Assembly: GCA_017881265.1 (NCBI GenBank)
Contig: JADGRA010000014.1
Coordinates: 62,001-126,000 of the forward strand
DNA length: 64,000 nucleotides
DNA from: Myxococcaceae bacterium
Lineage (GTDB): Bacteria; Myxococcota; Myxococcia; Myxococcales; Myxococcaceae
Reading direction: 5' to 3'
Position 1 is the first letter of the stretch; the number at the start of each line of letters is the position of its first letter. Of the stretch, positions 53,772 to 63,727 are shown piece after piece. A model generated the notes under the pieces. The model ran no database searches, had not been told where the DNA came from, and saw only the letters and a list, made by a program, of their open reading frames with translations. Both the position numbers and the translations under genes were made by a program.

Positions 53772-54134
53772 TCACCAGTTGGCTGAGCGGGCCTGGGCCC
53801 ACTGTGACGGTGAGAGGGACCCGTGCACCGCGACGAAGAGAACCGCTGCGGCATAGACCAAAAGGTCCCATCGGAACTGGTGGCCGACTGCATGAAACAC
53901 AAAGGCCACCGCCAGACACAGAAGGAGAAGCAGGGCGCCCAGGCGGAGGGTTGGCGGGAGGACGAAGAGCAGCGCTCCAAGGGCTTCGACACCTGCCAGG
54001 AGCGCGAGGTGAGAATTCGGCCCATGGCTTGAGTGCAGTGCCCATCGGACCGTCTGGACACTTCCGATGAAGAGTGCGACGCCGAGCGTCCACCACAGAA
54101 GGACGAAGGCTCGCAGCAAACGGCGAGAAGGCAT
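53772..54134 (-). CDS. Small four-helix membrane protein, DoxX-like
   Basis: A 120-residue protein with about four helices: LRAFVLLWWTLGVALFIGSV, LALLAGVEALGALLFV, LGALLLLLCLAVAFVFHAVG and LVYAAAVLFVAVHGSLS. This resembles DoxX/DUF-type small membrane proteins by helix arrangement and the conserved histidine/tryptophan, but the match is weak. A GGGAGG ribosome-binding site precedes the ATG at 54134; a start at 54146 is less likely. It stands alone between a hydrolase and a thiolase. Function unknown. Confidence 0.6.
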   Translation of the reverse strand: MPSRRLLRAFVLLWWTLGVALFIGSVQTVRWALHSSHGPNSHLALLAGVEALGALLFVLPPTLRLGALLLLLCLAVAFVFHAVGHQFRWDLLVYAAAVLFVAVHGSLSPSQWAQARSANW

Positions 54135-54204
54135 GTGTCCTCCCAAAAGGGCTCCGAAGCGTGGCCTGCAGTTGGTGGCTGACCAGCGCCCGGCGGGGGT
54201 GACT

Positions 54205-55362
54205 TCAGGCCCGTTCGAGCAGCAGCGTAATGCCCATCCCGTAGCCGATGCAGAGGGTGACGGCGCCGCGGCGGAGGTCCCGCCGCTCGAGCTCGCTCAG
54301 CAGCGTGGCCAGCAGCATGGCGCCGGTGGCCCCCAGCGGGTGGCCCAGGGCGATGGCGCCGCCGTTCACGTTGATGCGGTCAAGCGGAATGCCCAGTTCC
54401 TGCGCCACGGCGATGGGGACGGGGGCGAAGGCCTCGTTAATCTCCCAGAGGTCCACGTCCTCCACCCGCCAGCCCGCGCGGGCCAGCGCCTTGCGCGTGG
54501 AGGGGATGGGGCCGGTCAGCATGAGGACGGGGTCCGAGCCGGCGACGGCGCAGGTCACAATCCGGGCGCGGGGGCGGATGCCCAGCCGCTGCGCGGCGGC
54601 TTCCGAGGCCACCACCACAGCCGCCGCCCCGTCCACAATCCCGGAGGAGTTGCCGGCGTGGATGAGGCCGTCCTCGCGAAAGGCAGGCTTGAGGGCGGCC
54701 AGCGTCTGCACGGTGGTGCCCGGACGCAGGTGTTCATCCTGGGCAAAGCTGCGCTCGCCGCCGCCCTCGGCGTGTACCGGGATGGGGACAATCTCCTTGA
54801 GGAAGCGCCCTTCCGCCTGGGCCCGGGCCGCCTTGGCCTGCGACTCGGCGGAGAATTCGTCCAGCTGGCCGCGGGAGAGGTGCCAGGCCTCGGCCACCAG
54901 CTCGGCCGACGTCCCCTGCGGGACGAGGCCGGGGAAGTGTTCGCGCAACCCTGGGCTGTTGGGCCCGTCCCCACCCAGGTAGTCCGAGCCCAGCGGCACC
55001 CGCGTCATCGACTCCACGCCGCCGCCGATGGCCACCTCGGCCCGGCCGCTGAGGACCTCGCAGGCGACGTCGTCCACCGCCTGCAGCCCGCTGCCACAGA
55101 GGCGGTTGACGGTCTTTCCGGCAAGGCCGACGGGCAGCCCGGCGGCCAGGACGGCGCCGCGGGCCACGTTGAGGCCCTGCTCGCCCACCTGCGTCACGCA
55201 GCCCAGCACGACGTCGTCCACCGCCTCGGGCGGGATGCCGGTGCGGGCCAGGGCGGCACGCAGGACGTGGGCGGCCAAGTCGACGGGGTGGACGCTGGAG
55301 AGGCTTCCCTTGCGCTTGCCGCGGGCGGAGCGCACGGCATCAAGGATGACGGCGGTGGGCAT
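54205..55362 (-). CDS. Thiolase (acetyl-CoA acetyltransferase family)
   Basis: A 385-residue thiolase. The acyl-accepting Cys89 is in NRLCGSGLQAV; the C-terminal His and Cys are in NGGAIALGHPLGATGA and TLCIGYGMGI, and WEINEAFAPV is the standard second signature. Degradative 3-ketoacyl-CoA thiolases and biosynthetic acetyl-CoA acetyltransferases cannot be separated here. It is the fourth gene of the SDR-ALDH-TetR-thiolase operon, 34 bases after the TetR gene. The ATG at 55362 is chosen; a GTG at 55377 is possible. Confidence 0.93.
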   Translation of the reverse strand: MPTAVILDAVRSARGKRKGSLSSVHPVDLAAHVLRAALARTGIPPEAVDDVVLGCVTQVGEQGLNVARGAVLAAGLPVGLAGKTVNRLCGSGLQAVDDVACEVLSGRAEVAIGGGVESMTRVPLGSDYLGGDGPNSPGLREHFPGLVPQGTSAELVAEAWHLSRGQLDEFSAESQAKAARAQAEGRFLKEIVPIPVHAEGGGERSFAQDEHLRPGTTVQTLAALKPAFREDGLIHAGNSSGIVDGAAAVVVASEAAAQRLGIRPRARIVTCAVAGSDPVLMLTGPIPSTRKALARAGWRVEDVDLWEINEAFAPVPIAVAQELGIPLDRINVNGGAIALGHPLGATGAMLLATLLSELERRDLRRGAVTLCIGYGMGITLLLERA

Positions 55363-55396
55363 GGCGGGAGACTTCACCGCGGGGTTGACTTCCGTG

Positions 55397-56092
55397 TCAA
55401 CGCGTCACGGCGCGCGGGTTGTCTGCCGCACGGGTGGGGGCACTGGCCAGCCCGCGGAACAGCGCGGCAGCGGCTTCCCGCAGCGCGGGGAGAAACACCA
55501 CCCGCATCTCCGCGAGGTCCGTGGCTTCAAGAAGCTTGGCCACCGCCGCGGGCGGGTCCGACATCTGCCACAGCCCAATGACTTGCGCGTGCACGTACAG
55601 CGCCGCCCGTAGCCCTGCCTCTGCCGAAGGCAGCCCCGCGGCGGCGGCCAGCTGTGTCCCGAGCCGAGTCAGCAGCGCGTGCAGGGCCCGCTTGAAGCGC
55701 AGGGCCTCGACCTGGGAGAGATTCTGTTCCAACTCGACGTGCAGCAGCGCCAAAAGGCGCGCCATGGCCGGACGCCGCTCGAGCGTCTGGCACAGCACGT
55801 CGGCCAGCTGCTCGGCGGAAGCCGGGCGGCGAAGCGTGTCCAGCCGTTCCCCCACCTCGCCGAGCCAGCGCTCGAGCTGCGCCTCCTCGACGGCGAGAAA
55901 CAGCGTCTCCTTGGTGTCGAAGTAGCGGTACAGGGCGGCCTTGCTCAACCCGACGCCCGCGGCCACCTGGGCCATGGTGAGGGTGCCCCAGGGCCTGTCC
56001 TGGAAAAGGCGCCAGGCCGCGTCGAGGAGCTGCTGGCGGCGGGCCGCCTTGTCCTCGGCACTGCGCGCGCGCCGGCGCCTCACTCCAGCCAT
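55397..56092 (-). CDS. TetR-family transcriptional regulator
   Basis: A 231-residue repressor of the AcrR/TetR family. The helix-turn-helix at about 20-65 reads LLDAAWRLFQDRPWGTLTMAQVA ... GLSKAALYRYFDTKETLFLAV. The C-terminal ligand domain is helical (about 75-220). It lies in the operon between the aldehyde dehydrogenase (13-base overlap) and the thiolase. A 23-base palindrome over the operon promoter is its probable operator, giving autoregulation. The ligand may be an aldehyde, acyl-CoA or related compound processed by its neighbours. Confidence 0.88.
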   Translation of the reverse strand: MAGVRRRRARSAEDKAARRQQLLDAAWRLFQDRPWGTLTMAQVAAGVGLSKAALYRYFDTKETLFLAVEEAQLERWLGEVGERLDTLRRPASAEQLADVLCQTLERRPAMARLLALLHVELEQNLSQVEALRFKRALHALLTRLGTQLAAAAGLPSAEAGLRAALYVHAQVIGLWQMSDPPAAVAKLLEATDLAEMRVVFLPALREAAAALFRGLASAPTRAADNPRAVTR

Positions 56093-57513
56093 CGGGCGAG
56101 CCGGGCGGTGAGGCGATTCATGCGTCCGGCGTACGGCGGGGTAAGGAAGCGGGACAGGGGATTTCCGCGCTGGCGCAGCACGGAACGCTCATGGCTGAAG
56201 GTGCGGAAGCCGGCGCGCCCGTGGTAGTTGCCGAGCCCGGACGGGCCGACGCCGCCAAAGGGCAGGTCGGGGTTGGCCAGGTGGAAGATGGTGGTGTTGA
56301 CGCAGGCGCCGCCGGACGCGGTGCCGTCCAGGACGCTGTCCGCCTCGCGCCGGCTCGAGGCGAAGACGTAGAGGGCGAGGGGCACCGGCCGGGCTCGGAC
56401 GAAGTCCACCGCCTCCTGCGGCGTCTTGTAGGTGAGCACCGGAAGCACCGGGCCAAAAATCTCGTCCTGCATGACGGCTGCGTCGGCCGGCACGTCCAGA
56501 AGGACGGTGGGCGCGAGGTAGCGCGTGGCCGCGTCGGACTCGCCGCCGAAGGCCACCTTGGCGCCGCCCTTCACCGCCGCGTCGATGTAGCCCTTCAGCC
56601 GTCCGAAGGCCCGGTCGTCCACCATGCGGCAGAAGTCGGGACTCGCCTTGGGGTCCGGCCCGTAGAAGTCCTGGACGACGCTGCGCAGCTCGCCGACCAG
56701 CTTGTCGCGCAGCTCCTCGGGGACGAGGACGTAGTCCGGCGCCACGCACGTCTGGCCGCCGTTGATGAATTTACCGTGGGCGATGGTGAGGGCCGTCCGC
56801 CGGAGGTTGGCCGAGCGTTCCACCAGCGCCGGCGACTTGCCGCCAAGCTCCAGCGTCACGCTGCTCAGGTGCTTGGCCGCAGCCGCCATGACCTTCTTCC
56901 CCACCGCCGTGCTGCCAGTGAAGAAAATATGGTCCCAGGGCATCTCGAGGAGTTCCTCAGCAGCCGTGGCGTCGCCGTCGATGACGGCCACCTCATCCTC
57001 AGGGAAGGCCTCGGCGAGGAGGGTACGGATGATGGCGGCGGTGGCGGGCGTCTTCTCGGACGGCTTCACCACCACCACGTTGCCAGCAGCCACCGCGGAG
57101 ACGACCGGCAGCACCGCCAGGTGAAAAGGGTAGTTGAAGGGGGCCAGCACCAGGACGTGGCCGCGCGCCTCGTGTCGCACCTCGCTCGAGGTCCCAGCCA
57201 ACAGCAGCGGGGCATCCACCGTCTCGGGCCGCATCCAGTCGGCGAGGTTGCGCACCGTGAAGCCCAGTTCCTCCTGGACGATGTGCACCTCGGTGAGGTC
57301 CGTTTCCGCCGGCGGCTTGGCGAAGTCCTTCTGCACTGCTGCGTTGATGGCCGCCCGGTGCTTCTCCACCGCCGCTCCGAGGCGCTTGAGGCGGGCGCGG
57401 CGTTCCGCGGCGCTCGACTGGGCCAGCGGCCAGCGCTTCTTGCTCTGCGCGTCCCAGATGCGACGGATTTCTGCGTGGAGACCCTCGGCGTGCACTTCCA
57501 TTGGCTGTCTCAT
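56080..57513 (-). CDS. Aldehyde dehydrogenase, class 3-like
   Basis: A 477-residue NAD(P)-dependent ALDH. The catalytic Cys is in GGQTCVAPDYV, the general-base Glu in TLELGGKSP, the cofactor motif in FFTGSTAVGKKV, and GHVLVLAPFNYPFHLAVLP is typical of class 3 and fatty aldehyde enzymes. The C-terminus has a hydrophobic basic stretch that might touch membrane. The ATG at 57513 overlaps the SDR stop (ATGA), while its stop overlaps the TetR start by 13 bases. Class 3 enzymes oxidise medium- and long-chain aldehydes, fitting lipid catabolism. Confidence 0.92.
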   Translation of the reverse strand: MRQPMEVHAEGLHAEIRRIWDAQSKKRWPLAQSSAAERRARLKRLGAAVEKHRAAINAAVQKDFAKPPAETDLTEVHIVQEELGFTVRNLADWMRPETVDAPLLLAGTSSEVRHEARGHVLVLAPFNYPFHLAVLPVVSAVAAGNVVVVKPSEKTPATAAIIRTLLAEAFPEDEVAVIDGDATAAEELLEMPWDHIFFTGSTAVGKKVMAAAAKHLSSVTLELGGKSPALVERSANLRRTALTIAHGKFINGGQTCVAPDYVLVPEELRDKLVGELRSVVQDFYGPDPKASPDFCRMVDDRAFGRLKGYIDAAVKGGAKVAFGGESDAATRYLAPTVLLDVPADAAVMQDEIFGPVLPVLTYKTPQEAVDFVRARPVPLALYVFASSRREADSVLDGTASGGACVNTTIFHLANPDLPFGGVGPSGLGNYHGRAGFRTFSHERSVLRQRGNPLSRFLTPPYAGRMNRLTARLARWLE

Positions 57514-58310
57514 GCGCCCACCCGCTCGGACATTTTGTGGACAATCCGCGTCACCCAAGTGCGCGGCGTGAAGCGGACTGACTGTACCAATAGCTGGTTG
57601 CCAAGGCCGGGCACCACCACCGTGGCCCGCCGGCGAAAGCCCTCATACCCCGCGTGCGCCACGCTGGCAGCGTCCATCAGGCGCTTGCCCTTCACCAGCT
57701 TGGAGTCCTCCATGGCCGCGCGGGCCTGGAAGCCACTGTGGGTGGGCCCGGGGCAGAGCGCGGTGACGGACACCCCGCTGTCCCGCACCTCCTCGGCCAG
57801 CGCTTCGGAGAAGGACAGCACGTAGGCCTTGGTGGCGTAGTACACGGCCATGAGAGGCCCGGGCTGAAAGGCCGCGGTGCTGGCGACGTTGAGGACGCCG
57901 CCGCGCCCTCTGGCCACCATGCCCGGCAGCAGATGCTTGGTGAGTTCCGTCAGCGTCACCACGTTGAGCTGCAGCATGCCCGCCTCGTCCGGCCACTTCG
58001 TCTCGGTGAAGGCGCCGAAGCCCGCATAGCCGGCGTTGTTGACGAGGACGTCCACCTGGACGCCGTCCTCGGCCAGGCGCTGGGTGAGGCGCCCGGGGCC
58101 CTCGTGCGTGGCCAAATCCGCCGCCACCACGCGCACCGTCACGCGGGCGCTCTTCCGCAACTCGGCCGCCAGCACCTCCAGCTTGTCCACCGAGCGCGCG
58201 GTGAGGACGAGCGAGGAGCCGCCTTGGGCGAAGCAACGCGCCAGCTCGGCGCCAATGCCACTGGAGGCCCCGGTCACGAGGACGGTTTCTGTGGGCGCGG
58301 CGGCGGACAT
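57510..58310 (-). CDS. Short-chain dehydrogenase/reductase
   Basis: A 266-residue SDR. The nucleotide motif is LVTGASSGIGAEL, followed by NNAGYAGFG, the catalytic Ser in LNVASTAAF, and YxxxK in YYATKAY. C-terminal sequence suggests a DltE/3-oxoacyl-ACP-like SDR and carries a hydrophobic tail. The ATG at 58310 is preferred, with GGAG upstream; a frame to 58358 would run into the promoter. It is the first gene of the operon, with a consensus promoter directly upstream. Substrate is probably an alcohol or keto compound handled with the ALDH. Confidence 0.92.
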   Translation of the reverse strand: MSAAAPTETVLVTGASSGIGAELARCFAQGGSSLVLTARSVDKLEVLAAELRKSARVTVRVVAADLATHEGPGRLTQRLAEDGVQVDVLVNNAGYAGFGAFTETKWPDEAGMLQLNVVTLTELTKHLLPGMVARGRGGVLNVASTAAFQPGPLMAVYYATKAYVLSFSEALAEEVRDSGVSVTALCPGPTHSGFQARAAMEDSKLVKGKRLMDAASVAHAGYEGFRRRATVVVPGLGNQLLVQSVRFTPRTWVTRIVHKMSERVGA

Positions 58311-58339
58311 GGAGGACTCCCTGGGTGTGCGGAAGGATG

Positions 58340-58362
58340 TTACGTGACTTTCGGTCACCTAA
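58340..58362. promoter_or_regulatory. Probable TetR operator palindrome
   Basis: Arms TTACGTGAC and GTCACCTAA flank a TTTCG centre; 8 of 9 base pairs match. The half-site GTGAC/GTCAC is perfect. It covers the -10 element and the predicted start site of the SDR-ALDH-TetR-thiolase operon, which is where a repressor would block transcription. The regulator is probably the TetR protein of the same operon. Sequence symmetry is seen directly; binding is inference. Confidence 0.7.
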
Positions 58363-58387
58363 TAAGTAACGACGGGTAACTTGTCAA
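58359..58387 (-). promoter_or_regulatory. Sigma-70-type promoter of the SDR operon
   Basis: On the minus strand, a perfect TTGACA -35 (58387-58382) is followed by a 17-base spacer and a -10 TATTAG (58364-58359). The start site would fall near 58351, leaving about 40 bases of leader before the SDR ATG. This is the best consensus promoter that I found in the window. Confidence 0.7.
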
Positions 58388-58636
58388 ACAGGGAGGTTGG
58401 AAGCTCGCCTTGCACCGTGGGGAACGGCGCCTCGCCCCTGGGGCGTCTCCCTTCCGGCCCACTTGCGCCGGCCGCAACAAGCGCGCCCCCGCCGTTGCTT
58501 CCAACGCTACGGAAGCCGCGTGTCACTCCGGTGAGGTTGTTGTTTCTCCTTGGGTTTTTGGATGGCCCGGCAGCTGCAATCCCTGGCTGCGTACCCCGGA
58601 CGAATCACCGTCCTGGCCACACTGGAGCACCTCACC

Positions 58637-58813
58637 ATGGCTACCTCGTCCAACACCCTGTTTGCTTCCGCCCGTCGCACGAAGGCCTTTGGCCTGCTGG
58701 TGGCAGGCGGGATGCTGTTCGCCATCGGCGTCGGTGGCTCCGGCGCGCTGTTCGCCGCGTACACCGGCGCCAGCGCCGGCAACAGCGTCGCCCGCGTCCA
58801 CAACGCCGCCTAA
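58637..58813 (+). CDS. 58-residue hydrophobic small protein
   Basis: A 58-residue protein with a basic start (NTLFASARRTKAFG), then a glycine-rich hydrophobic stretch (LLVAGGMLFAIGVGG) and a polar tail. It fits a single membrane helix or a signal peptide. GGAG precedes the ATG at a spacing of about nine bases. A strong terminator follows 8 bases after the stop, so it makes its own short transcript. I do not recognise any family. The upstream 58388-58636 region, divergent from the SDR operon, should hold its promoter, but none is obvious. Confidence 0.6.
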   Translation: MATSSNTLFASARRTKAFGLLVAGGMLFAIGVGGSGALFAAYTGASAGNSVARVHNAA

Positions 58814-58821
58814 CGCCGTGC

Positions 58822-58851
58822 AAAAGGGGGGAGACATCCCCCCTTTTTTTT
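58822..58851. terminator. Strong intrinsic terminator, likely bidirectional
   Basis: AAAAGGGGGG and CCCCCCTTTT form a ten-base-pair stem with an AGACAT loop, followed by a run of eight T. It ends the small-protein gene. Because the arms begin with A residues, the same hairpin ends with a T-rich tract on the minus strand after purA (stop at 58877), so it probably serves both genes. Confidence 0.9.
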
Positions 58852-58876
58852 GGCCAGGGGCCGCCAGGGCCCAGCT

Positions 58877-60199
<1,323 letters not shown>

Positions 60200-63100
60200 C
60201 TATAGCCCCGGGGGCGCCGGGTGACAACGGACAGCAAACCCGCACCCCAGCGCTGCGCAGCGTTCCCTCGGCTGAAGCAAAGGGACGCTGTCCTCGACGT
60301 GCAGCAGGGCGTGCACCGCTTCACCAAGTTCGGCCCGCGAAAGCGGCGGCGCGTCCACCCACCGGGGCGCCGCGTCCGGACTGTCGACGAAGCAGAGGCC
60401 CACGCGCCGCGGGACTGCGTCGTGGACCTCCGCCGCGTGCCACAGCACCGACAGCGTCACTGGGAAGGCCAGAAGGCCAAGCGGCGGCGGGACCCCGGGC
60501 ACAAGAGACAATAGGTGCTGGGTGCCGTCCTGCTCCCAGGCCAGCGCGGCGCGGGCCAGAAGACGCGCCTCCCCCGCGTCAAGGACAAGTTCGCGCGCCG
60601 ACAGGCGCGCCCCGCCTGTCGCAGCGGCCCGCAGCGCCTGCGTCGCGGCCAGCGCCCGCAGCGGCTGGAGGACGCCCAGGGCCCGCGCCTCCCCCAAGGA
60701 CAGGCCGAGGACGGCCAGGTGCGGCATCAGGACCCCATCGGGGAGCCCGGCGGCCCAGGCGTCGCTGCCCAGGCGCCCGGCGAGGGTGGCCAGCAGCCCC
60801 GGCCGCGCGGCGCGGTGTCGCACCGGAAGCTGGCGTGCCCAGGCGGCGTCCGTCGCCACGGGCGGAAGGCCCACCTGGTGCAGCAGCCAGTGCCGGCGCC
60901 CGCAGCGGTGGAAGTCCTCGAGGGCGGCGGCCTCCACCGCCACCCCTTCAAACACGGGGCGCAGGGGCGCCCGCACGCGCGCAACCTCCGCCAGGGCCTG
61001 CTCCAGCGCGTGCCCCTCCTCCCGGGCTGCCGGGGTGGGTGGGGGAGGCGGGGGGACGTCCTCCGGCTTCAGCTGCCGCACCAAGGGGGCGACGTCTTCC
61101 TGAAGCAGCGCCGGCTCGAGGCGCGTGCGCCATGCCTCGGCTGAGGGACCACCACCGGATAGGACGAGGCGGTCCTGGGCGCGGGTGAGGGCGACGTACA
61201 GAAGGCGCCCGGCCTCGGCGCGGTCCCGCCGTTTGAGTTCCGCCTGCACCTGCGCCCAGCGGGGCGTCCGGCGTGGCTCGGCGTCGAAGGGGCCCTGTGG
61301 CTTGAAGGCCAGCCCGAGACGTCTGTCCAACAGCAGCCTCTCGCCGGGCGAGCGCACGCCGGTGGTGGAGAGGTCCGCCAGGCACACCACCGGCCACTGC
61401 AGCCCCTTGGCCGCGTGGATGCTGAGCAGCTGCACGGCGTCGCCGGCCCGCGCCTGTTCCACGCCGCGCGCCCCGCCCACATTCGTCTGCTCGGCCAGGA
61501 CACGCAGCCGCCGGGCCAGGCCCGCCACGTCTCCCCGCCCGGCCGCGTCCCAGCGTCGGGCCAGGGCCACCAGCGGCTCCAGCGCGGCGAGGGCCTCCTC
61601 GGCCTCCGGGCCCGCGGCCACGGCGGTGCGGTAGCCCGTCTGTTCCCAAAACAATTGCAGGAGCTCGGCCAGGGGCAGCGGCGGCCGAAGCCCCTCCACC
61701 GTCTGGACGAGGCGGGCGAACCGCCGAAGACGCTCGGTCTCCTCGGCCGCGACGCCGTCCGGCACCGGGCCCCGCAGCACGGAGGCGTCCAGGCGCCCCT
61801 TGGCGGCCAAGCGAAACAGCGCGCTGTCCGACAGCCCGACGAAGGGCGAGCGAAGGACGACGGCCAGGCTGAGCGCGTCGGACGGGTCCGCCAGCAACGC
61901 CAGCAAGGCCCCGGCGTCCAGGACGCTGCTGGCGGTGTAGGGGTTCATCTCCCGCAGCACGACGTGGGGCACGTGGTAGGCCCGCAGCGCCGTGCGGTAG
62001 GCCTCCAGGCCGCTGAAGCCCCGCAGCAGAATCGCCACGTCCCCGCCCCGGGCGCGGCGCAGCCGGCCGGTGTCCACCACCGTCTCGGGCCCCTCCGGCG
62101 AGAGGAGGAAGGCCAGCCAGCGTGCCAGGACGTCCGCCTCCGCCTCGCGGCCGGTGCCGCGGGCGGCGGCCACCACCGGCAGAGCGTCCACGCACGCCTC
62201 GGGTCCCACCTGGGGGCGCACCGGCAAAAGGGCGTCCTCCTCCGGGCGAAACACCACTTCATAATCCCTTGGGGCGGCGACGGCGGGCAGCGCCGCAGCG
62301 GCGGCCGCGTTGAGGACGCGCAGCAGCGCCGGGGCCGAGCGCCGGTTGTCCCGGAGGAAGTGCCGGGCGCCCCCCTCCGCCACCACCTTCTCCGCCAGCC
62401 TCTCGAAGGTGGAGACGTCGGCGCCGCGGAAGTCGTAGATGGACTGTTTTCTGTCTCCCACGGCGAAGAGGAAGCGCGGCTCGAGCGGCAGGGCAAGCAC
62501 GGCGTCGTGGCCGCTGCCGACCGGCCGCGGGCCGCCGTCGCGCGCCTCGGACAGCAGCACTACCAGCTCCAGCTGCAGCCCGTTGGTGTCCTGCACCTCA
62601 TCCACCAGCAGGGCGCCGGCGCGGGCCTGGGCGCTGGCCCGGAAGCCCAAACGGTCGCGCAGCACGTCCCGCGCCGCCACCAGCAACTCCGCGAAGTCCA
62701 TCCACCCGCCCCGGCGCAGCGCCGCCCGGAAGTCCGCCTCCACCTGGCCGCACAGCCGGCGCAGGGTGGCCTCGTGCCTGACGGCGGTGCAGCCGGCGTA
62801 GGCCGAGACGACGCCGGGAAGCTGCAGGGTGCCGTCCAGCAGGGCTTCGCGGACCGCCGCCAGGGCGTCCCGCAGGCCATTCTTCCCGGTGCGCGGAAGG
62901 GCACCGGCCAGGGCCTCGAGGCGCGCCAGCCGCTCGGGCGGGGCCTGCCCGTCCAGTCCCTGCAGCACGTCGAGGCAGGCTTCCAGCGTGCTGGCCACTT
63001 CGTCGGAAGCAGCGGCCGCCTCCGGAAGCGCCGCCTGAAGCCGCGCCTCGGCGCTGGCCACCGCCGCACGCAGCTGCTCGGCAGCCTGTCCCGCCTCTCC

Positions 63101-63727
63101 CACGGCCACCTCCGCCGCGCCCTGCCCCTCCTCCCGCAGCCGCACCACCGCCGCGACGAGGAAGTCCAACAGGCCGCTGCCCCGCCCGGTACCGCGCAGC
63201 TCCGCCTGGCCGCACAGAGCCTCCACGTCGGCGTCCCCGGTGTCGAGGGCGTCCAGCACGGCCTGCTCGGCCGTGTCCCCCAGCAGTTCCAGGGCATCCT
63301 CCTCACCCAGCAATTCAAAGCCCTGGGGAATGCCGCTGGCGGCGGGCGCCTGCCGCAGCAGCCGCGCGCAGTAGGCGTGGAAGGTGGACAGGGTGGCCAT
63401 GTCCAGCTGCGACTGGACGGCGCGCCAGAAGGTGGGCGCCGGTGGCGGACGGCCCGCGGCGGCGAAGGCTGCCTCCAATTCCGGTTCGCTGCCCCGCCCC
63501 TCGGCCAGCGCCTCCACGCGGACGCGAAGCCGCTCCCGCATTTCGGCGGCCGCCTTCTCGGTGAAGGTGAGGAGGCACAGGCGCGCCGGGGCGAGGGCCT
63601 CGCGGCTGCCCGCGCCCGCAAGCAGCCCGAGGGCCGTCGTCAAAAGCCCGTGCGTCTTGCCCGCCCCGGCCCCGGCGAAGAGGCAGCTGTTGCGGGCCAG
63701 CACGTCACCCAGGGGCAGCTGGCTCAC
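60200..63727 (-). CDS. AddA-like UvrD-family helicase, nuclease domain degenerate
   Basis: A 1175-residue superfamily 1 helicase. Walker A is AGAGAGKT (residues 18-25), then LLTFTEKAAAEM (motif Ia), STFHAYCARLL, LLVDEVQDTNGLQ, FAVGDRKQSIYDFRGAD and VALTRAQDRLVLSG. The last 220 residues have the place and Cys features of the AddA nuclease (DFHRCGRRHWLLHQVGL; terminal CAALGCGFAVRCH), but I cannot find the GxxD...DYK catalytic set. The GTG start at 63727 overlaps the stop of the upstream partner (GTGA). With AddB-like nuclease it should process double-strand DNA ends for recombination. Confidence 0.88.
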   Translation of the reverse strand: MSQLPLGDVLARNSCLFAGAGAGKTHGLLTTALGLLAGAGSREALAPARLCLLTFTEKAAAEMRERLRVRVEALAEGRGSEPELEAAFAAAGRPPPAPTFWRAVQSQLDMATLSTFHAYCARLLRQAPAASGIPQGFELLGEEDALELLGDTAEQAVLDALDTGDADVEALCGQAELRGTGRGSGLLDFLVAAVVRLREEGQGAAEVAVGEAGQAAEQLRAAVASAEARLQAALPEAAAASDEVASTLEACLDVLQGLDGQAPPERLARLEALAGALPRTGKNGLRDALAAVREALLDGTLQLPGVVSAYAGCTAVRHEATLRRLCGQVEADFRAALRRGGWMDFAELLVAARDVLRDRLGFRASAQARAGALLVDEVQDTNGLQLELVVLLSEARDGGPRPVGSGHDAVLALPLEPRFLFAVGDRKQSIYDFRGADVSTFERLAEKVVAEGGARHFLRDNRRSAPALLRVLNAAAAAALPAVAAPRDYEVVFRPEEDALLPVRPQVGPEACVDALPVVAAARGTGREAEADVLARWLAFLLSPEGPETVVDTGRLRRARGGDVAILLRGFSGLEAYRTALRAYHVPHVVLREMNPYTASSVLDAGALLALLADPSDALSLAVVLRSPFVGLSDSALFRLAAKGRLDASVLRGPVPDGVAAEETERLRRFARLVQTVEGLRPPLPLAELLQLFWEQTGYRTAVAAGPEAEEALAALEPLVALARRWDAAGRGDVAGLARRLRVLAEQTNVGGARGVEQARAGDAVQLLSIHAAKGLQWPVVCLADLSTTGVRSPGERLLLDRRLGLAFKPQGPFDAEPRRTPRWAQVQAELKRRDRAEAGRLLYVALTRAQDRLVLSGGGPSAEAWRTRLEPALLQEDVAPLVRQLKPEDVPPPPPPTPAAREEGHALEQALAEVARVRAPLRPVFEGVAVEAAALEDFHRCGRRHWLLHQVGLPPVATDAAWARQLPVRHRAARPGLLATLAGRLGSDAWAAGLPDGVLMPHLAVLGLSLGEARALGVLQPLRALAATQALRAAATGGARLSARELVLDAGEARLLARAALAWEQDGTQHLLSLVPGVPPPLGLLAFPVTLSVLWHAAEVHDAVPRRVGLCFVDSPDAAPRWVDAPPLSRAELGEAVHALLHVEDSVPLLQPRERCAALGCGFAVRCHPAPPGL

